A stretch of DNA of 64,000 nucleotides, taken from Ceriagrion tenellum (Eukaryota; Arthropoda; Insecta; Odonata; Coenagrionidae). Position 1 is the first letter of the stretch. The number at the start of each line of letters is the position of its first letter. The notes under the pieces were generated by a model, which saw only the letters and a program-made list of their open reading frames with translations, ran no database searches and had not been told where the DNA came from. Both the position numbers and the translations under genes were made by a program. Shown here one piece after another: positions 51,500-63,900 of the stretch. The stretch spans positions 20,950,965 to 21,014,964 of the forward strand of contig OY720642.1 in NCBI GenBank assembly GCA_963169105.1, given 5' to 3'.

Positions 51500-53060
51500 A
51501 ACGCCGTGACATGTCGTCTCATCCTCCCAGCCACACCCGCCAATCGTTTTGCCGGACCCAATCACGTGCCCTCAGCCTGCCAACCGTACCAAATGCCCCT
51601 CTCACACCCTCCCTCACAAAGCGGGTTGAGCACCCCATCGCTCCATATCGTCCTTCTAACCCCCAACACCCGGTCTCCCTCCCCTCGTGGGCATTCCGAA
51701 CGGGCCAAAAGGAAAAATAAATGAATGAAATCGACATTGCATTGGAGTGAGGGCGGCAGTGCATGTCATGACGAACTCGCAGTTTATTTGAAAGCGGGTT
51801 GGGGATTTAATGTTAGTTGTTCTCGCCTTTCGAATACCCTCCATTTTAATCGCACGGCATCGGCTGTGCCCCCACCTCCACTGTGCTCTTCCCCACCCCA
51901 TCTCTCTTTACTCCTTCCACCACCCCCTTTTGCCTCACTCCCTCTCAACCAGCCCTCAAAAAACCCTCCCACTTCCATCCCAAGCACTTTTATCTTCCAG
52001 AGCATTTCTCTTTCACCCATTTCCCCCACCCCTATTCCTCCTCCATCTCTCGTTACACGTTCCCATTCTGCCCAGCACAATGGCAGAGTGTTTTGTCGTT
52101 TTTTTTGCCTACCTCCTCACTCCCTTGCTTTTTTATTCGAGCATCCTCTTTTTTTAATTTTTTTTATCGCGAGAGAAATTTTTATCGTCGTGATTTTCCC
52201 TTCCCCTCTCTCTTTCCTTCTTTCTCCACTACTCCCACCCCTCTCGATTATTTTTTCATTAGTTTTTTTCATCCTTCACCCTTTAAATACTGCTTTCCCA
52301 CCCGTTCGCTTACCGATGTCCTAAAAAATAACCACGCGTTCCATCCTAGTTCAATTCATTTCTTTATTTACCCCCTCCTCACTTCCAATCTGCCTACTTT
52401 TTCTGTGATGGATGAACAGTATTCTTTTTTTTAATGAACGGATTTGCGGCTTTCGGAAAATATATTTCCCGTCTCCTCCTCCAACCCACTTCCTCTACCC
52501 GCGCCTATAGTGCACTAGGCCAAACTACTCTACACATACACACTCACAAAACCCGCGGAAAAAAGTACTCCAGTGTGAGTACCCCCTTCAAATGCGTCCT
52601 CCCCTGGAATGCATAAAATAAACTCGCGTCGGGTATACACTATTTCATTTTTTACCGTTCGAGCTCTCGTTTTCGTCTCACTTTCATGTATCACCCTTTT
52701 CTCGTCTCCTCTCACCACTTCGCTCCCTCTTTATCCTCCCATACTCCCCGCGCCGCCTGCTTTATTTCCATCCTCTTCCCACTTTCTCCCCTTTTCTGCA
52801 CTGTGCACATTTACTTTTTCTCTTTCTTTCATGTATCACCCTTTTCTCGTCTCCTCTCACCACTTCGCTCCCTCTTTATCCTCCCATACTCCCCGCGCCG
52901 CCTGCTTTATTTCCATCCTCTTCCCACTTTCTCCCCTTTTCTGCACTGTGCACATTTACTTTTTCTCTTTCTTCCACACCCGCGCCTTCGCCCCTCCCTC
53001 CTCCAACTCTCCTCCAACCTCCCAGTCCACCTCGCCCACTCGTCCCACGGCTCCACGCTT
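51500..53060 (+). repeat. Long pyrimidine-rich island, about 1.5 kb
   Basis: C+T-rich over most of its length with T runs near 52100-52260 and 52430. It contains the 145-bp perfect tandem duplication. Three + frames are open together (115-199 codons), a sign of composition bias. No domains. Confidence 0.7.
52682..52971. repeat. Perfect 145-bp tandem duplication
   Basis: 52682-52826 and 52827-52971 appear identical by eye, starting TTTCATGTATCACCC. It lies in a pyrimidine-rich island. Complete identity implies a very recent event or an assembly artefact. The overlapping reading frames of 160 and 170 codons owe part of their length to it. Confidence 0.9.
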
Positions 53061-53291
53061 CTCTTACTCCCGTCCACAGTTCTTTCTCTGAATCATTCTG
53101 TTTCCGCGCGGGCGGTCTTGCAGGCGCACAAACATACACGCACAAACATGCGTGCACAAATGTATGCGTGTACTCGTAAAAACCCCCGTTATGCATGACG
53201 AAAAATTTATTTAAACTCTATGTCGATAGTCATGGAATGTATTATTTCATTCAATAGCCCAACACATTCTCCAAAATATTGCTATGTATTT

Positions 53292-54075
53292 TCTACATCT
53301 ACATCATTCTCCGTGAGCCGCCACACGGGCCTGTGGCAGGGGGTGTTAGGTCACCAGCCGTGTAAAGATGTAAGTTTTTTTGAAGATGAAATGGTGACAT
53401 GAATTATAGGAGTGAATTTAGTGGACTTTAATTTTTATTGTGGTCGCATTTTGTGCGCGGAAAAACGAGATTTTGTTACTATCTGTTCGGCAGTGTATCT
53501 CTCTTATTTTATCGCATCTGTCAGACCTATAAATGTAGTGAGGCGTCATGATAATATTCTCTGTGTCGCTCTGAAAAATATTAGTTCTGAATTTATCAAG
53601 TGACCTAAGCCTAGCGTGTAGCCTCCGAGTCTCTTGGGTCTCCCACCTTAATCCCTCTAAAAGTTGTGAGACACTATATACGCACGCAGCAGTTTTTAAC
53701 GAAGCGCACTTCTTTTCTCTGTGTGTTGTTCATTTTTTTGGTTAAATGGGAATTTTTGTTGTGACCAGGTTCCCAAATGCTCGCGGCGTACTCGAGGTGT
53801 GGCCTAAAAAGAGCGAAGTAGCATCTCTCTTTGACTTTTTCATCCGCGGACCTTCCTATTATACGTTTAACAAAACCAAGTTTCTTTAATGATGCGCCAC
53901 ATATGTTTTGTATGTGTAATCCTCACGATATGACAGATGTTAAGTTAATTCCAAGATATTTTACTGTATCTGAAGATATTATGTTTACCCAACCCACAGT
54001 ATAGGTATGGCATTTTTATGATGACTTTTGCAGGAAGTAGGCTGTGGTGCATTTGCTGATATTTTATGATTTTCA
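53292..54075 (-). pseudogene. CR1-like non-LTR retrotransposon, 3' portion
   Basis: On the minus strand, from about 54050 downwards, conceptual translation gives DTVKYLGINLTSVIS, then HIQNICGASLKKLGFVKRII, then KERCYFALFRPHLEYAASIW and EPG, followed by RFVKNCC and, in shifted frames, remnants of the last reverse-transcriptase region. Stops and frameshifts are frequent, so it is dead. The 3' end (53292-53345) carries the signature CCCCCTGCCACAGG...GTGTGGCGG and finishes in GATGTAGATGTAGA-like repeats, typical of non-LTR tails. The copy is 5'-truncated at about 54075. The element lies on the same strand as the inferred dpr transcript. Confidence 0.88.
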
Positions 54076-56346
54076 ATGATAATACTGCCTTAATTCATCA
54101 TTGGTCCTTCACTCTTAAGATTGGTTGACTGCAGCTCTCCACCCTACCTCTTCTGATGATTATTTCTTTTATTGCCTTCAATACATTAAACCAAATTGTA
54201 TTTTAACTTTTAATTCTGAAAATCTCAAATGAATCAAAATATTTAATATTTCTACTCGCGTTTAAGTTTCAAATTTTTCAACTCAGCTGTAAGTCAATTT
54301 TCTAATAATTCCACGAATAAATATTACGATCCGAAGTCGCTTTCAGTGAAAAAATGGGTTGTGCAGGTCAACCTAATACCGGATTCGATCGGATTGATTG
54401 CCTGTATGATTATCATTCAGTCAACCACATTCCGAATTTATTTCTTTCATAGGAACGTCCTACCTGAATTTTTAAATTCAGGATGGGCTTGGGCTAATTG
54501 CAATTGCTACTCATTGTCCCCAGATACCCGTTATGGGCCCTATTTTCTCATATAACATGACACAATGTTGTCGGAATTCAAGCGGATGTTTGAAGTAGAA
54601 TGTAACAGTTGGAAAAAAATGTATCAAAGTCTTCACGAATTTATTACAAACACACATAAACATATAAGCACAAATATTTTCGGCCGTATATTATAACTTT
54701 CTTACAATCGTAGTAAATCTGGAGTGACAGTACCAAAATAATCATTATTCTGTAAATAATCTTGGAGGGCCATTTTTTCAGACATAGGGGCCCTAGTGCT
54801 TTTATAAAATTACATAAATCTTTCACATATCTATCACATACTTACGCGAAAACTTTCAGAATGAATGGCTTATTACTTTATTCATTCTGAGGCTTAATAT
54901 GTACCAGTAATTAGGAGACCTTGGGTCTGTTGAAACCTCCAAAAATCTGTAATGAGGTCTAGGACTTCAATATGGTTTAACGGGTGCAGTACTTAGGTCT
55001 CTGGCAGTGTGCATGATTCTGCGTAAGCAATATTCTACGCCTACTGATGGTTCTAAAATGTAAGAAACAATGTGAGGTGCTAAATGCAGATACTGCATAA
55101 AAAGCTGATAAACGCATATGATGAGGTTAGTGCACAAAAGAACCCAATACAGAAATCTCACTGAAATTTGTAAATATTGGACACGTTGTAGCCATATCTC
55201 AGAAAATTTGCTATATTTTAAATCTGAGAAAAATAAATAACTTTAGAAGCCAATACGTAATTATTAGGCAAAATTGAAACGTACAACAAAATTGATGGTG
55301 AAAAATAAAAACTATAATCTTCCGACCAGCTGGAAGGTGATATTTTAAACATACATATTGATCGCGAGAGATACAAAAAACCAAAATATACCTCTGCACT
55401 GATTTCAATGCATCTCTCGTGGGAGTAAGATATTAAGTATCTGGAGCCATTGGCTCTAAGATCTTTTTATTAATTATTATAGACCATATTTCTCCGTCTA
55501 CTTCTCTACAAATAAAAAACTTCGTCTGTAATCCTTTTGGTTGTTGAGTTATAGGTGTGTTAATAAATATATTTTCACATTTATGTATAAGTGAGATGGT
55601 GCCCTAAAGGGAGGTATACAGTCACGCGAGCGCCGTCAGGAAGGCGGAGTACGTGCGAGCGAACCAATCTATATCTCTACCTTTTTACTTTCTCCTGCAC
55701 ACGCCACTCGCATTCCGTTTATTACACGCTCAGTGCCTCTCACTCGCGTTTTCCGCGATTACTTTATTTCACTTTCCTCCGCCCGAAAGCACTTTCTCTA
55801 CTTTAGCGTACGTTTTCCACACTGACCACTCTATGCGCACGGTGTCGAGCCCCTAACACTTTTCCCCTAGGGAACGATGCCGAAGCTAGCTACAAATTTT
55901 CCCCGACGTACCTGCTTATTAAGAGCCGTTAATTTGTTGCATGCGTGTACTTCTCCTGGGCCCATTACCCGTGTGATGGGTTTCGCAGCGTTGAAAACGA
56001 GATTTTTCAAGGCTGTGTCAATGAAGTGTTTTCAATACTTCTATAGACAGTAATGCTAACTTTCGGTAAATGAGGTAGTTAGCTGTGAAAACACTCATTC
56101 AATCCAACGTTATTTTTCGCGTTGACTAATGTTAATTGGGGTAAATGATGCAATGATGGATTCTTTTTTTAGACATCACTATCTACTACCTTAATATGAG
56201 TTTCGGAAGTTAGTGGATAATCCTTTTTGACGCGCACATTTCAAATTCAAACTCATTATTATTACTCAAATAACAACGTATTTCAAGCGCTCAAATTTAA
56301 TCATGTGCATTCAAATTTACGCTACCTACGGTTACACTGATTTTAA
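54076..56346. other. Mostly AT-rich sequence with a CpG-rich patch at 55590-55920
   Basis: 55590-55920 is GC-richer (GCGAGCGCCGTC, CGTGCGAGCG); its small + frames (67-71 codons) show no domain. The rest has no recognised feature. Confidence 0.4.
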
Positions 56347-56812
56347 ATCTTCCTCTGAAATGAGAAAATGGAATTAATCGCTGTACAGCATTTGAAATGG
56401 AAACGCAAGGATAAACTGTAAAATCCTCAAATTACAAATAAACTAAACACCCATGAACATTATTTAGGGCAGTGAGTAGACTCACAGTAATTAAAATGGC
56501 TATAGTTTGAATATTTTAATAACCGAATGGTTGAAAATGTTATTGTTTATTCGTAAGCTGACCATCTTTAAAATCACATTCTAAGTGAATGAGAACATAT
56601 ATATTGTATCACACGCTATTCCAATAACTAGTCAGATGATTACAATTATTTCATACATGAAATATGTAGGCGAAATAATTGTTTCTCCTCTGAAATGAGA
56701 AAATTGAATTCATCTCTGATCAACATTCGAAATTGGAAGGAAAAGGTAAACAGTTAAAACCTTAAATTACAAATAAAATAAACGTCCATGACTATTTAAA
56801 GGCCGGGGATAT
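56347..56812. repeat. Diverged tandem duplication, about 340-bp period
   Basis: CCTCTGAAATGAGAAAAT occurs at about 56352 and 56691. Each is followed by GAATT(A/C)ATC, by AAATTACAAATAAA(C/A)TAAAC and by CATGAACATT/CATGACTATT. The spacing is constant; nothing coding is visible. Confidence 0.7.
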
Positions 56813-56924
56813 TGATATCGAATGAAATTATAAGTCTCATAGCATGCAAACCTGGTTATAACCCTTAAATAAACTTAAAAAAACCCATGATCGCCGTATC
56901 TAACGTTCATACGCATTGCGTCAT

Positions 56925-56970
56925 CTCTAGGTGTGACGCAGTTGCGTCGAAACGCGTTCTGAATATGTAA
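56925..56970 (+). repeat. Penelope-tail-like hairpin motif
   Basis: GACGC-AGTT-GCGTC forms a 5-bp stem followed at once by GAAACGCG, the same stem-GAAAC layout as in the short insertions at 3, 42, 49 and 60 kb. The CTGANGA element before it is not convincing and no target-site duplication was found, so this is a fragment or a chance similarity. Confidence 0.4.
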
Positions 56971-58599
56971 ATAAGTTACACAGGGTTTGCACGCTCCACT
57001 GAAAACATCTTAGCCCTTTTAAACGCATTTTCCATAAATTCACGCTCAATATCATTCCATTCAGGTCGTCGAGGCTAATCGATAAATGGTGCCAGCTGTT
57101 GGATTTGTATGGTTGGTTGGACCTCAGTGCCTAAAGCCTTTGCCACAGCTCCCGGTTGGATTTCTCGATATCATTAGAGGTAGAAAGATCAAATCTAAAT
57201 GCAATGAAGCTATGATTTAACAGTTTATGTAATAGAATATTGCGAATTTTATCCTTTCCATTATCTGTTAAAGAATTAGTGCTACATTAAGTCAACAAAA
57301 TTAAGATGTAAAATATCAAAGGCTAAATATTTTCTCAAAGCTATGGGTACAATAGCATCTATAATAAAGTTTTAGGGATGACTAGATTTCCATAGAATTT
57401 TTTGCCAATGCTACTAAAAAATTAAACTCGAGAAATGCTGAGGAAATAGGAAGCAATGTGGCGTGATGACGATTAACGATTAACACAAAAGCACCGAGTT
57501 GTGAAGAAAAGAGTCACAGGGTGAAATTTTGGGAAATATTAAAAAAAATATTTTGCTTCGGTAATATTATAAGCAAAAACACTGTACTTTAATTCCATAA
57601 TATCTTAGTATCTTTTTTGCAATAGTTGTAGATGATGAAAAAATAAATGGAAAAAGCGAATAATTTACTTTACTCTCCATTAGTGAAAAAAGCAGTAATT
57701 GGAACGATTCCTTTCTCGTTTCATTGATGGCCTTCCGTTATTCATTCATTCATGCTAATTGCTATGAAAAATTTACGTTACGCATTTGACTTTAGTTTGA
57801 CTCATCATTTGGATCCAGCCAGATATATTTCTGATTATTTGTTTTGATACGCCAAAGCGGATCTGCAACAGCCCCTTCACTTGGAGCTTTATTATAACTC
57901 GTATAATAAGTCTCTTTGTGAAGTAATATGGATTGAGTATTCTGACCCGTAAAAGCACCTATGTAATATTCGCACATAAGCGACTGTATGTGAACACTGT
58001 AACCACTAATGGAACTACATTCAAGAATCAAGATTATCAATCAATTAATCAAGATTATCAATAATTTACGGTAAACACCATTGATATAAAAAATACATAA
58101 GTAATAACATCAATAAAATTATAAATTAAGAACATAAGTAGGACAAGGCTAAGATCAATAAAATAGAAAAATATCGTATACACATTTACATTTCCATCTA
58201 CATGAGATTTTCAAGCTGTCAACAATATCACAATACTTTATATAAACATGTTAGAATCATCTTCAGGTGACAAACCTGGGCAGAGTTATCGATAAGATTG
58301 GGTGATACATTTCATCCCTAAGGCTTTCCCCTATAATAATTTTCAAGACATTTGTTTAGTTTATAATGGGATGAGTGAAAAAAGTCAAGATATATTATGT
58401 TGCCTGATCTCATCATTCTATCTATGGAAGAGAAAAAAGAATAGTTAGCGCGATGCCAGTTTGTTGTAAACGTCAATTGTTGTCTTGTATTTTTTGGGGG
58501 AATGTGAAAATTTGTTTGAGATATTAAATTGAAACCGTCTATTAGTGAGTTTATTAATTTATAAGGGAAGAGTACATCAAAATTGAAATAGATTATAGC

Positions 58600-58900
58600 A
58601 CTCGAGTGTATTTTCTGCGAATTTCCAATTCGTCCGCTCTAAATCCCACTTCGTCTTCCCGCCCTCCGGCCATACAATCTCAAGTTCTCCCGTGCTAACA
58701 TCCCCGTTCGCCTTTCGACTGCTTCTGTTTCCCACCTCGCTCGCTGCCTTCCTATTGGCGCTGCTAGACCCCCCCACGGAGATTCTCTCCGTCAACACCA
58801 CCTGCAGGGGACTAAGGCCATCTCCCCTTCAGTTCCGTCTCTACCTATCCCCCTGATTCTACCCTAAAGGGCCACTACCCACCCTCCGCAATCGAATGCC
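58600..58900. other. GC-rich segment with an unidentified 74-codon minus-strand frame
   Basis: The minus-strand frame 58577-58801 reads in part ELEIVWPEGGKTKWDLERTN, which has a more protein-like composition than the island frames. It has no recognised family and no splice or start context, and could be a remnant of an unknown transposon ORF. The + strand is pyrimidine-leaning. Confidence 0.25.
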
Positions 58901-58932
58901 TAATGTCAGAACCTAAGTGTGGGTTGCAGATA

Positions 58933-58976
58933 GAGGCGGGGTATATGGACGAAGGAGGCGGGGTAGATGGACAAAA
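58933..58976. repeat. 22-bp tandem repeat, two copies
   Basis: GAGGCGGGGTATATGGAC and GAGGCGGGGTAGATGGAC begin at 58933 and 58955. Confidence 0.88.
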
Positions 58977-59207
58977 TTAAGGAGAGTAGGGGAGCGACTC
59001 GAGTGAGTAACGCCCCTGGAACGTGCTTTCCAGTGAAATATTAATGATCTTATCGTCTTTTGGTTGTCGTTGCAGAATACGAACCAGTTTTATTGCTGTA
59101 AATTTCATGGCTTTATTTCATACACGTAGATATTTTCGCTGTTTTCAGATTTTCATTCGCGTCAGGTAAAGAAATAGAAGTTTTTCAACATACATATATT
59201 CACCTAC

Positions 59208-59265
59208 ATCTACGTCACACCCTGAAATCCACCCAAAGGGTGTGTGGCAGGGGGTGCTTCCACAC
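59208..59265 (-). mobile_element. Isolated 3' end of a CR1-like non-LTR element
   Basis: On the minus strand this reads CACCCCCTGCCACACACCCT, then GTGGATTTCAGGGTGTGACG and GTAGATGTAGG, the same 3' signature and GATGTA-type tail as the copy ending at 53292. No coding remnant was recognised beyond it. A severely 5'-truncated insertion is the simplest reading. Confidence 0.6.
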
Positions 59266-59438
59266 CAGGCATGCATGAATTATACGGCAGAACACCGAAA
59301 CTACATTAAAACCAGCGTACCGCATATGCAACGTGCCAATTAAAAATCTACAAACCAAGAAACATTCTATCGTCAATCGTTCCAACATGCAAAGGATACA
59401 AAGACTCCTACTACAGATTCTAAATATCCTGCATAATT

Positions 59439-59539
59439 AAGAACATCAATATTTACATCATGCATAAATAAGAACATCGATATTTACATCATGAATAAAT
59501 AAGAACATCGATATTTACATCATGCATAAATAAGAACAT
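59439..59539. repeat. 31-bp tandem repeat, 3.3 copies
   Basis: AAGAACATC(A/G)ATATTTACATCATG-type units start at 59439, 59470, 59501 and 59532, exactly 31 bp apart, with few substitutions. It lies about 170 bp after the CR1-like tail on the + strand. Confidence 0.92.
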
Positions 59540-59818
59540 AGAGAATACAAAGAGAAAGATCTACAATCTAGCTAGGTCCACTACAGTAGGTATATCCTGG
59601 TTATAGTAGTGGTTATGGTAGGTTATACTGCAGGATTATCTCATTAGTATTTCATGCATTATTACAAAAGAGAGCATTTATTTCATTTCTCCTCTCTCCT
59701 CGCTATTTTATTTACTTGCAATTCACATCATGTTAACGGAATGACAAAAAATTCCAACTAATTAAACTTATTTTAATAAACGGCCATGTTATACTTAAAT
59801 GAAACATTCCCACTCAGA

Positions 59819-60014
59819 TCTGTTGAAGGCTTCCGCGGGGCTTTGATGGAGGTTGATTCCTTCTTTCGGGTTTTCCGCCGCGTTGGTTCATGTTGGGGAC
59901 GATATTTCGTCGATATGGTTACATGGACCTGAGGAAGCCAGCAGGACAGCCGGCGAAATATCGTCCCCAACATGAACCAACGCGGCGGAAAACCCGAAAG
60001 AAGGAATCAACCTC
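59819..60014. mobile_element. Snap-back insertion with two 63-bp perfect arms
   Basis: A 14-bp direct repeat CATTCCCACTCAGA (59805-59818 and 60015-60028) flanks a 196-bp insert. Arms 59847-59909 and 59954-60016 are perfect reverse complements of 63 bp, separated by 44 bp; the right arm overlaps the first two bases of the right flank repeat. In the spacer and right arm, CTGAGGA-AGCC...GGC-GAAATATCGTC resembles a hammerhead core (CUGANGA, helix II, GAAA, GUC). The architecture is the same as the insertion at 3000-3188, but the sequence family is different. Confidence 0.7.
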
Positions 60015-60915
60015 CATTCCCACTCAGAGTAGGTGAAGTCAAAGAATTATGTTATTGCCATTGGCCATAAATTATTTAAAGCACTTCACTATGTTCTATC
60101 CTTGATAACTACTTTCGTTTCCTTTTCACTTGTCTTTACTCTTTCTCTTTGGAGTCTCTTCTAACAAGTTTGCACTTAACTTGCACTTAGTTTGCAAGTC
60201 TACTTCTCACGACTTTGCACTTAATTTCACCCACCATTCACTCACTCTCATGCATCTGTGCCGTAATAATACTCTCATCTTGATATGCCCAAACCTATGC
60301 AGTACACCCTTTTCATACAGGCCCATATCTCGACCATCCAACTCAAATATTTCGATACCCTCCCATTCCTTAGTCTAGCCACCCTACTTTTCCCGAACAC
60401 ATTTCTCAGGTATCTCCTCCAAGTAGCTTACACTCATGTATCTTATGACACACTCAAATTTTGGAACTATACCATAACGTTGGGAAGAGGACACTTCCGT
60501 GTACTTCGATTTTTTCCCTCAACGAACAACGATTCCTAGATAAGCTCCACATACTGCCTACTACTTTTCTACTAGCATTCTACCGCCGTATAACCTCATC
60601 TCCTTTCATCTATCGCTAACGTTCGCTAACCATACAAATCGTCTACTTGTTCTATTACCTCATCATATACCCTCATTACACTATCATTTTCATCACTCCC
60701 CCTATGAAAAAATGTTTTCGTATTAGACACATAAATCGTCAAATCGAACGAAAAAATTTGTAGTGAAATAGATTATGCTGGAATTGGACATGAATAATAA
60801 TCATTATGTCTATGGGCGATAATTGGTTTTAAATCACTTGTGACTCATTGTACCTCTTAGGATGAGGCGTGGGACATATGCAAAATCAAGGGAGAATGGT
60901 ATATACCGTATAAAC

Positions 60916-60982
60916 TCGTGTAAGAGGCGCACTTTTTTTCCCAGAAATCGCAGCCAAAAACGAGGGTGCGCCTCTTACACGA
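60916..60982. repeat. 17-bp perfect inverted repeat, candidate DNA-transposon end or MITE fragment
   Basis: TCGTGTAAGAGGCGCAC (60916-60932) is exactly inverted at 60966-60982, with a 33-bp spacer containing a T run. ATACCGTATAAAC precedes the left arm. Repeats of the type 'accgtat...cgtgtaag.ggcgcac' are widespread in animal genomes as transposon-derived inverted ends; the superfamily cannot be assigned here. Confidence 0.75.
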
Positions 60983-63900
60983 ATTTTTTATCTGCTTGCC
61001 TTACTCTCAAGTCTTCGAAGCGCTGAGTGACCTTGGTGCTTAGCGTTCTATGAAGCATATTCTTCGGAAACAAAATAGTTAATTACAAGTTGCAGTGCAC
61101 CAAACTAGCCTATTGTCGTCGGATTAGCTGCTGCAATAAGGTCTAAAGGAAAATTAATCTCAAAGCGCAAAACTTAGCTGTTATAATTAGAAGCCACTCA
61201 TCAAGGCACAAAACTCGAGCATGTATCTTAACGGATTAAAATTATAGACGATATCAGATGCGGTAAGGATTGAGCTGGAGGCTAAAGAAACATTAATGGG
61301 CTGCCTCACAAGGCATATTAGACAAACATGGCAGAATAAGGGGCTATACCGTTTCTAAATTTCAGCTAAAATTAGATGTCATGGATACCAGATGAAATAT
61401 ATAGCGACAAACGTGACGAGAAATTAAAATCATTGATATAGCATTACATGTAATTATCATTAGTACGCGGATAGAAGCATTGGTTGAGTAAATGCGCAAC
61501 AAGCGAGTCATCGTAAAAATAAAAAATGAAATACCTACCTAAATAATTCACTATACTTTCATAGGTAACTTAAGTCCTAAAGAAGTCTGAATAAGTCACG
61601 AATAACGTAAAGTATAAGTAACTCATCCATTTTTGTGTTTCGATTGATTGCTGATACAAGGTCCATGAGAAAGGTCAACGGGAAGAATCACAAATCAAAA
61701 TTATCCCCTGCTGAAAGAAACAGATTACTAGGGGAATTAACCAGAAAGAATGATGGCCAAACAAACTGGATTGGTACTTTTACATTAGATAATATCTAGT
61801 AGAGCTGGGCTTGAATCGAGCGTTGTGAGAAGGTGGGAAAACGGGGATGAATATTATATAGGTTAGCAGAAATTAATTGTTGATTCTGGTTATTAAAATA
61901 TAAAATACCAGTTATATTTGCCTCAAAAGCTCAGCTCTACCGTATGGGAGATTGCAATGTTTGTTGGCCACAAAAAATGCTTTACTAAGCTTGAATAAGC
62001 GAAATATAAAGACCCGTGCGTTGTTCAGCATTTCCTGCTTTTGGCATATTATTATTCATGAGGATCGGTAATAAATGATTCACAGGGAAATGCGGGTCGT
62101 TATAAAATGTCCATCAAGAACAAAGACCCCTCGAATCTTTTTTTTTCTTCCAATATAAACGGAGGATTGCGAGTACGCTTCGTCACATATTTATGCACGC
62201 GTTCAGCGGACATACACGAAATTCTTCTTTTTTATTCTCCCAGATATTTTTGTTTCGGAACTACAGTGCTTACAAGTTTGTTCTGGCAGGCAACATGCTT
62301 CGGAAAATTCCAGTACTCGCGACCGAGAGGGATTCATTCTCCGCTCATGCAAAGAGCACGTGTAGATTACTCGCGAGGGTGGAAGGTTTTCCAGTAGCTC
62401 TCCTTGTTCCGCACGCATAGGTGCTTTTACACTGCAGATGTGTACATTACGTAGGCGGTGTGTTGAAAGCGAGGCTGCGTTCAAAGCTCTAGCTCCCAGG
62501 CCGATGGTGGAATGAGAAGCGTGAGAAGAACAAAAAATGGAAGAGCGACAAGAGGGCTAAACATGGGCGTCCACTAATCGCAAAATTTGACGCGCATATG
62601 ACAAAAGGGCTTCAATCGCATTACAACTCGTCCATCCAGGCTAGCGTACAGCTGGGGCCGTCGTGTTGATGTTCAGCTCCACGAACTCCGATTCAATTTC
62701 GGTGGCCCGCTGAAATCAACTCGGACGTGGTATTCCGTTGAGGCACCGTCTTTGGTTAACCTCGACTGCCTTCGGGATGGAGCGTCAAGATGACTTCATC
62801 TTGTTAAGTGTTGGTGAGGGAAGACAAGCCTACGGAGAGTTATGCGATATAAAGGTGATTGATGAAACCCTGTGGCCTAGATACGTCTTGGGAAAACAAT
62901 TGAACTTCCACAGAGCACCATGTACCCACTCATTGAGAGCATAACCCTAGAGAATATAATCGTTGAAAGATAGAGCTGAATACCATCCATCTTCTGAAAA
63001 TATTTGCGAAACGCAAGAATTCCACCACTTGCACATATCTAAACAATATAAATATTGAACTCATATTCTTTTCTGGCATTTACTTTAAAGAGTGACCAAA
63101 ATGAAAACCTCACGCTCGCCTTTATGTTTAAGGAAAGGACAAAGTTTTGCCCTTGATCCCTTGGACTTAACTTTGACCTAACCTATGCTCTACATTGACT
63201 AGTCCTCCAAACTAAAAGGCAAACGAGCTCAAATCATACAAGAGTCCGCTGAGAAAGTTTTTCCCCGAGGAATAAATTCTGAGTGAGAACTCTTGAAAGT
63301 CTCCCATAGACTCGAATTTTCCGTTTTCCCTTGCACGCTCGTGTCCTCAGACAGAATCTACTCTACCACTCACCATTCGATTCTCCTCTCGGATTCCGCG
63401 GAAGTCTTTCATCCAACACCGGAAGTTATATTTTTTGAACATAACTAGTCACGCAAACATCCTCAAAATACCCTCAAATATTTACCATCGTTGATATAGG
63501 CAGATGATAACAAGGTCAATGCACGCCACCTCAGCTGCTACCGCACAAACTCTCACGTCTTGGAACATGAAGTTTTTCTGACCTTCACTCGCCGACTCAT
63601 CTCATCACCTCCAACACCATTTCCATGACCATCTTCACCTCGTATTTCGTTCACAGTATTTCATGCCTCTTTTTTAGGTTCAAAATGCTTACTATTGGGT
63701 GATATGTAACAGTCATGGCCTCATGCCCAAATATAGTGACTGTTAAAAATACATTTTTACTTCAGATTGAAACGATTCAATTAATAATCTCCAATGTCAA
63801 CATTTTCATTAACGAAATTCATAAATCAGCTGTGGTTTTCTCTGTTTTCTTATTAACATTGTTATATTCCTTATTATCTACTTTCTTTATACATTATAAA

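Noticed and set aside
51725..53198. Several overlapping + strand frames of 115-199 codons
   Set aside because: All three frames are open together in C+T-rich DNA, and two are extended by the 145-bp tandem duplication; no domain or motif.
56925..56970. Fifth full member of the ribozyme-like insertion set
   Set aside because: The stem-GAAAC half is present, but the CTGANGA half and target-site duplication are not, so it is listed only as a fragment.
59439..59539. Possible CRISPR-like array
   Set aside because: The 31-bp units are directly adjacent with no unique spacers, and the window is an animal genome; it is a plain tandem repeat.
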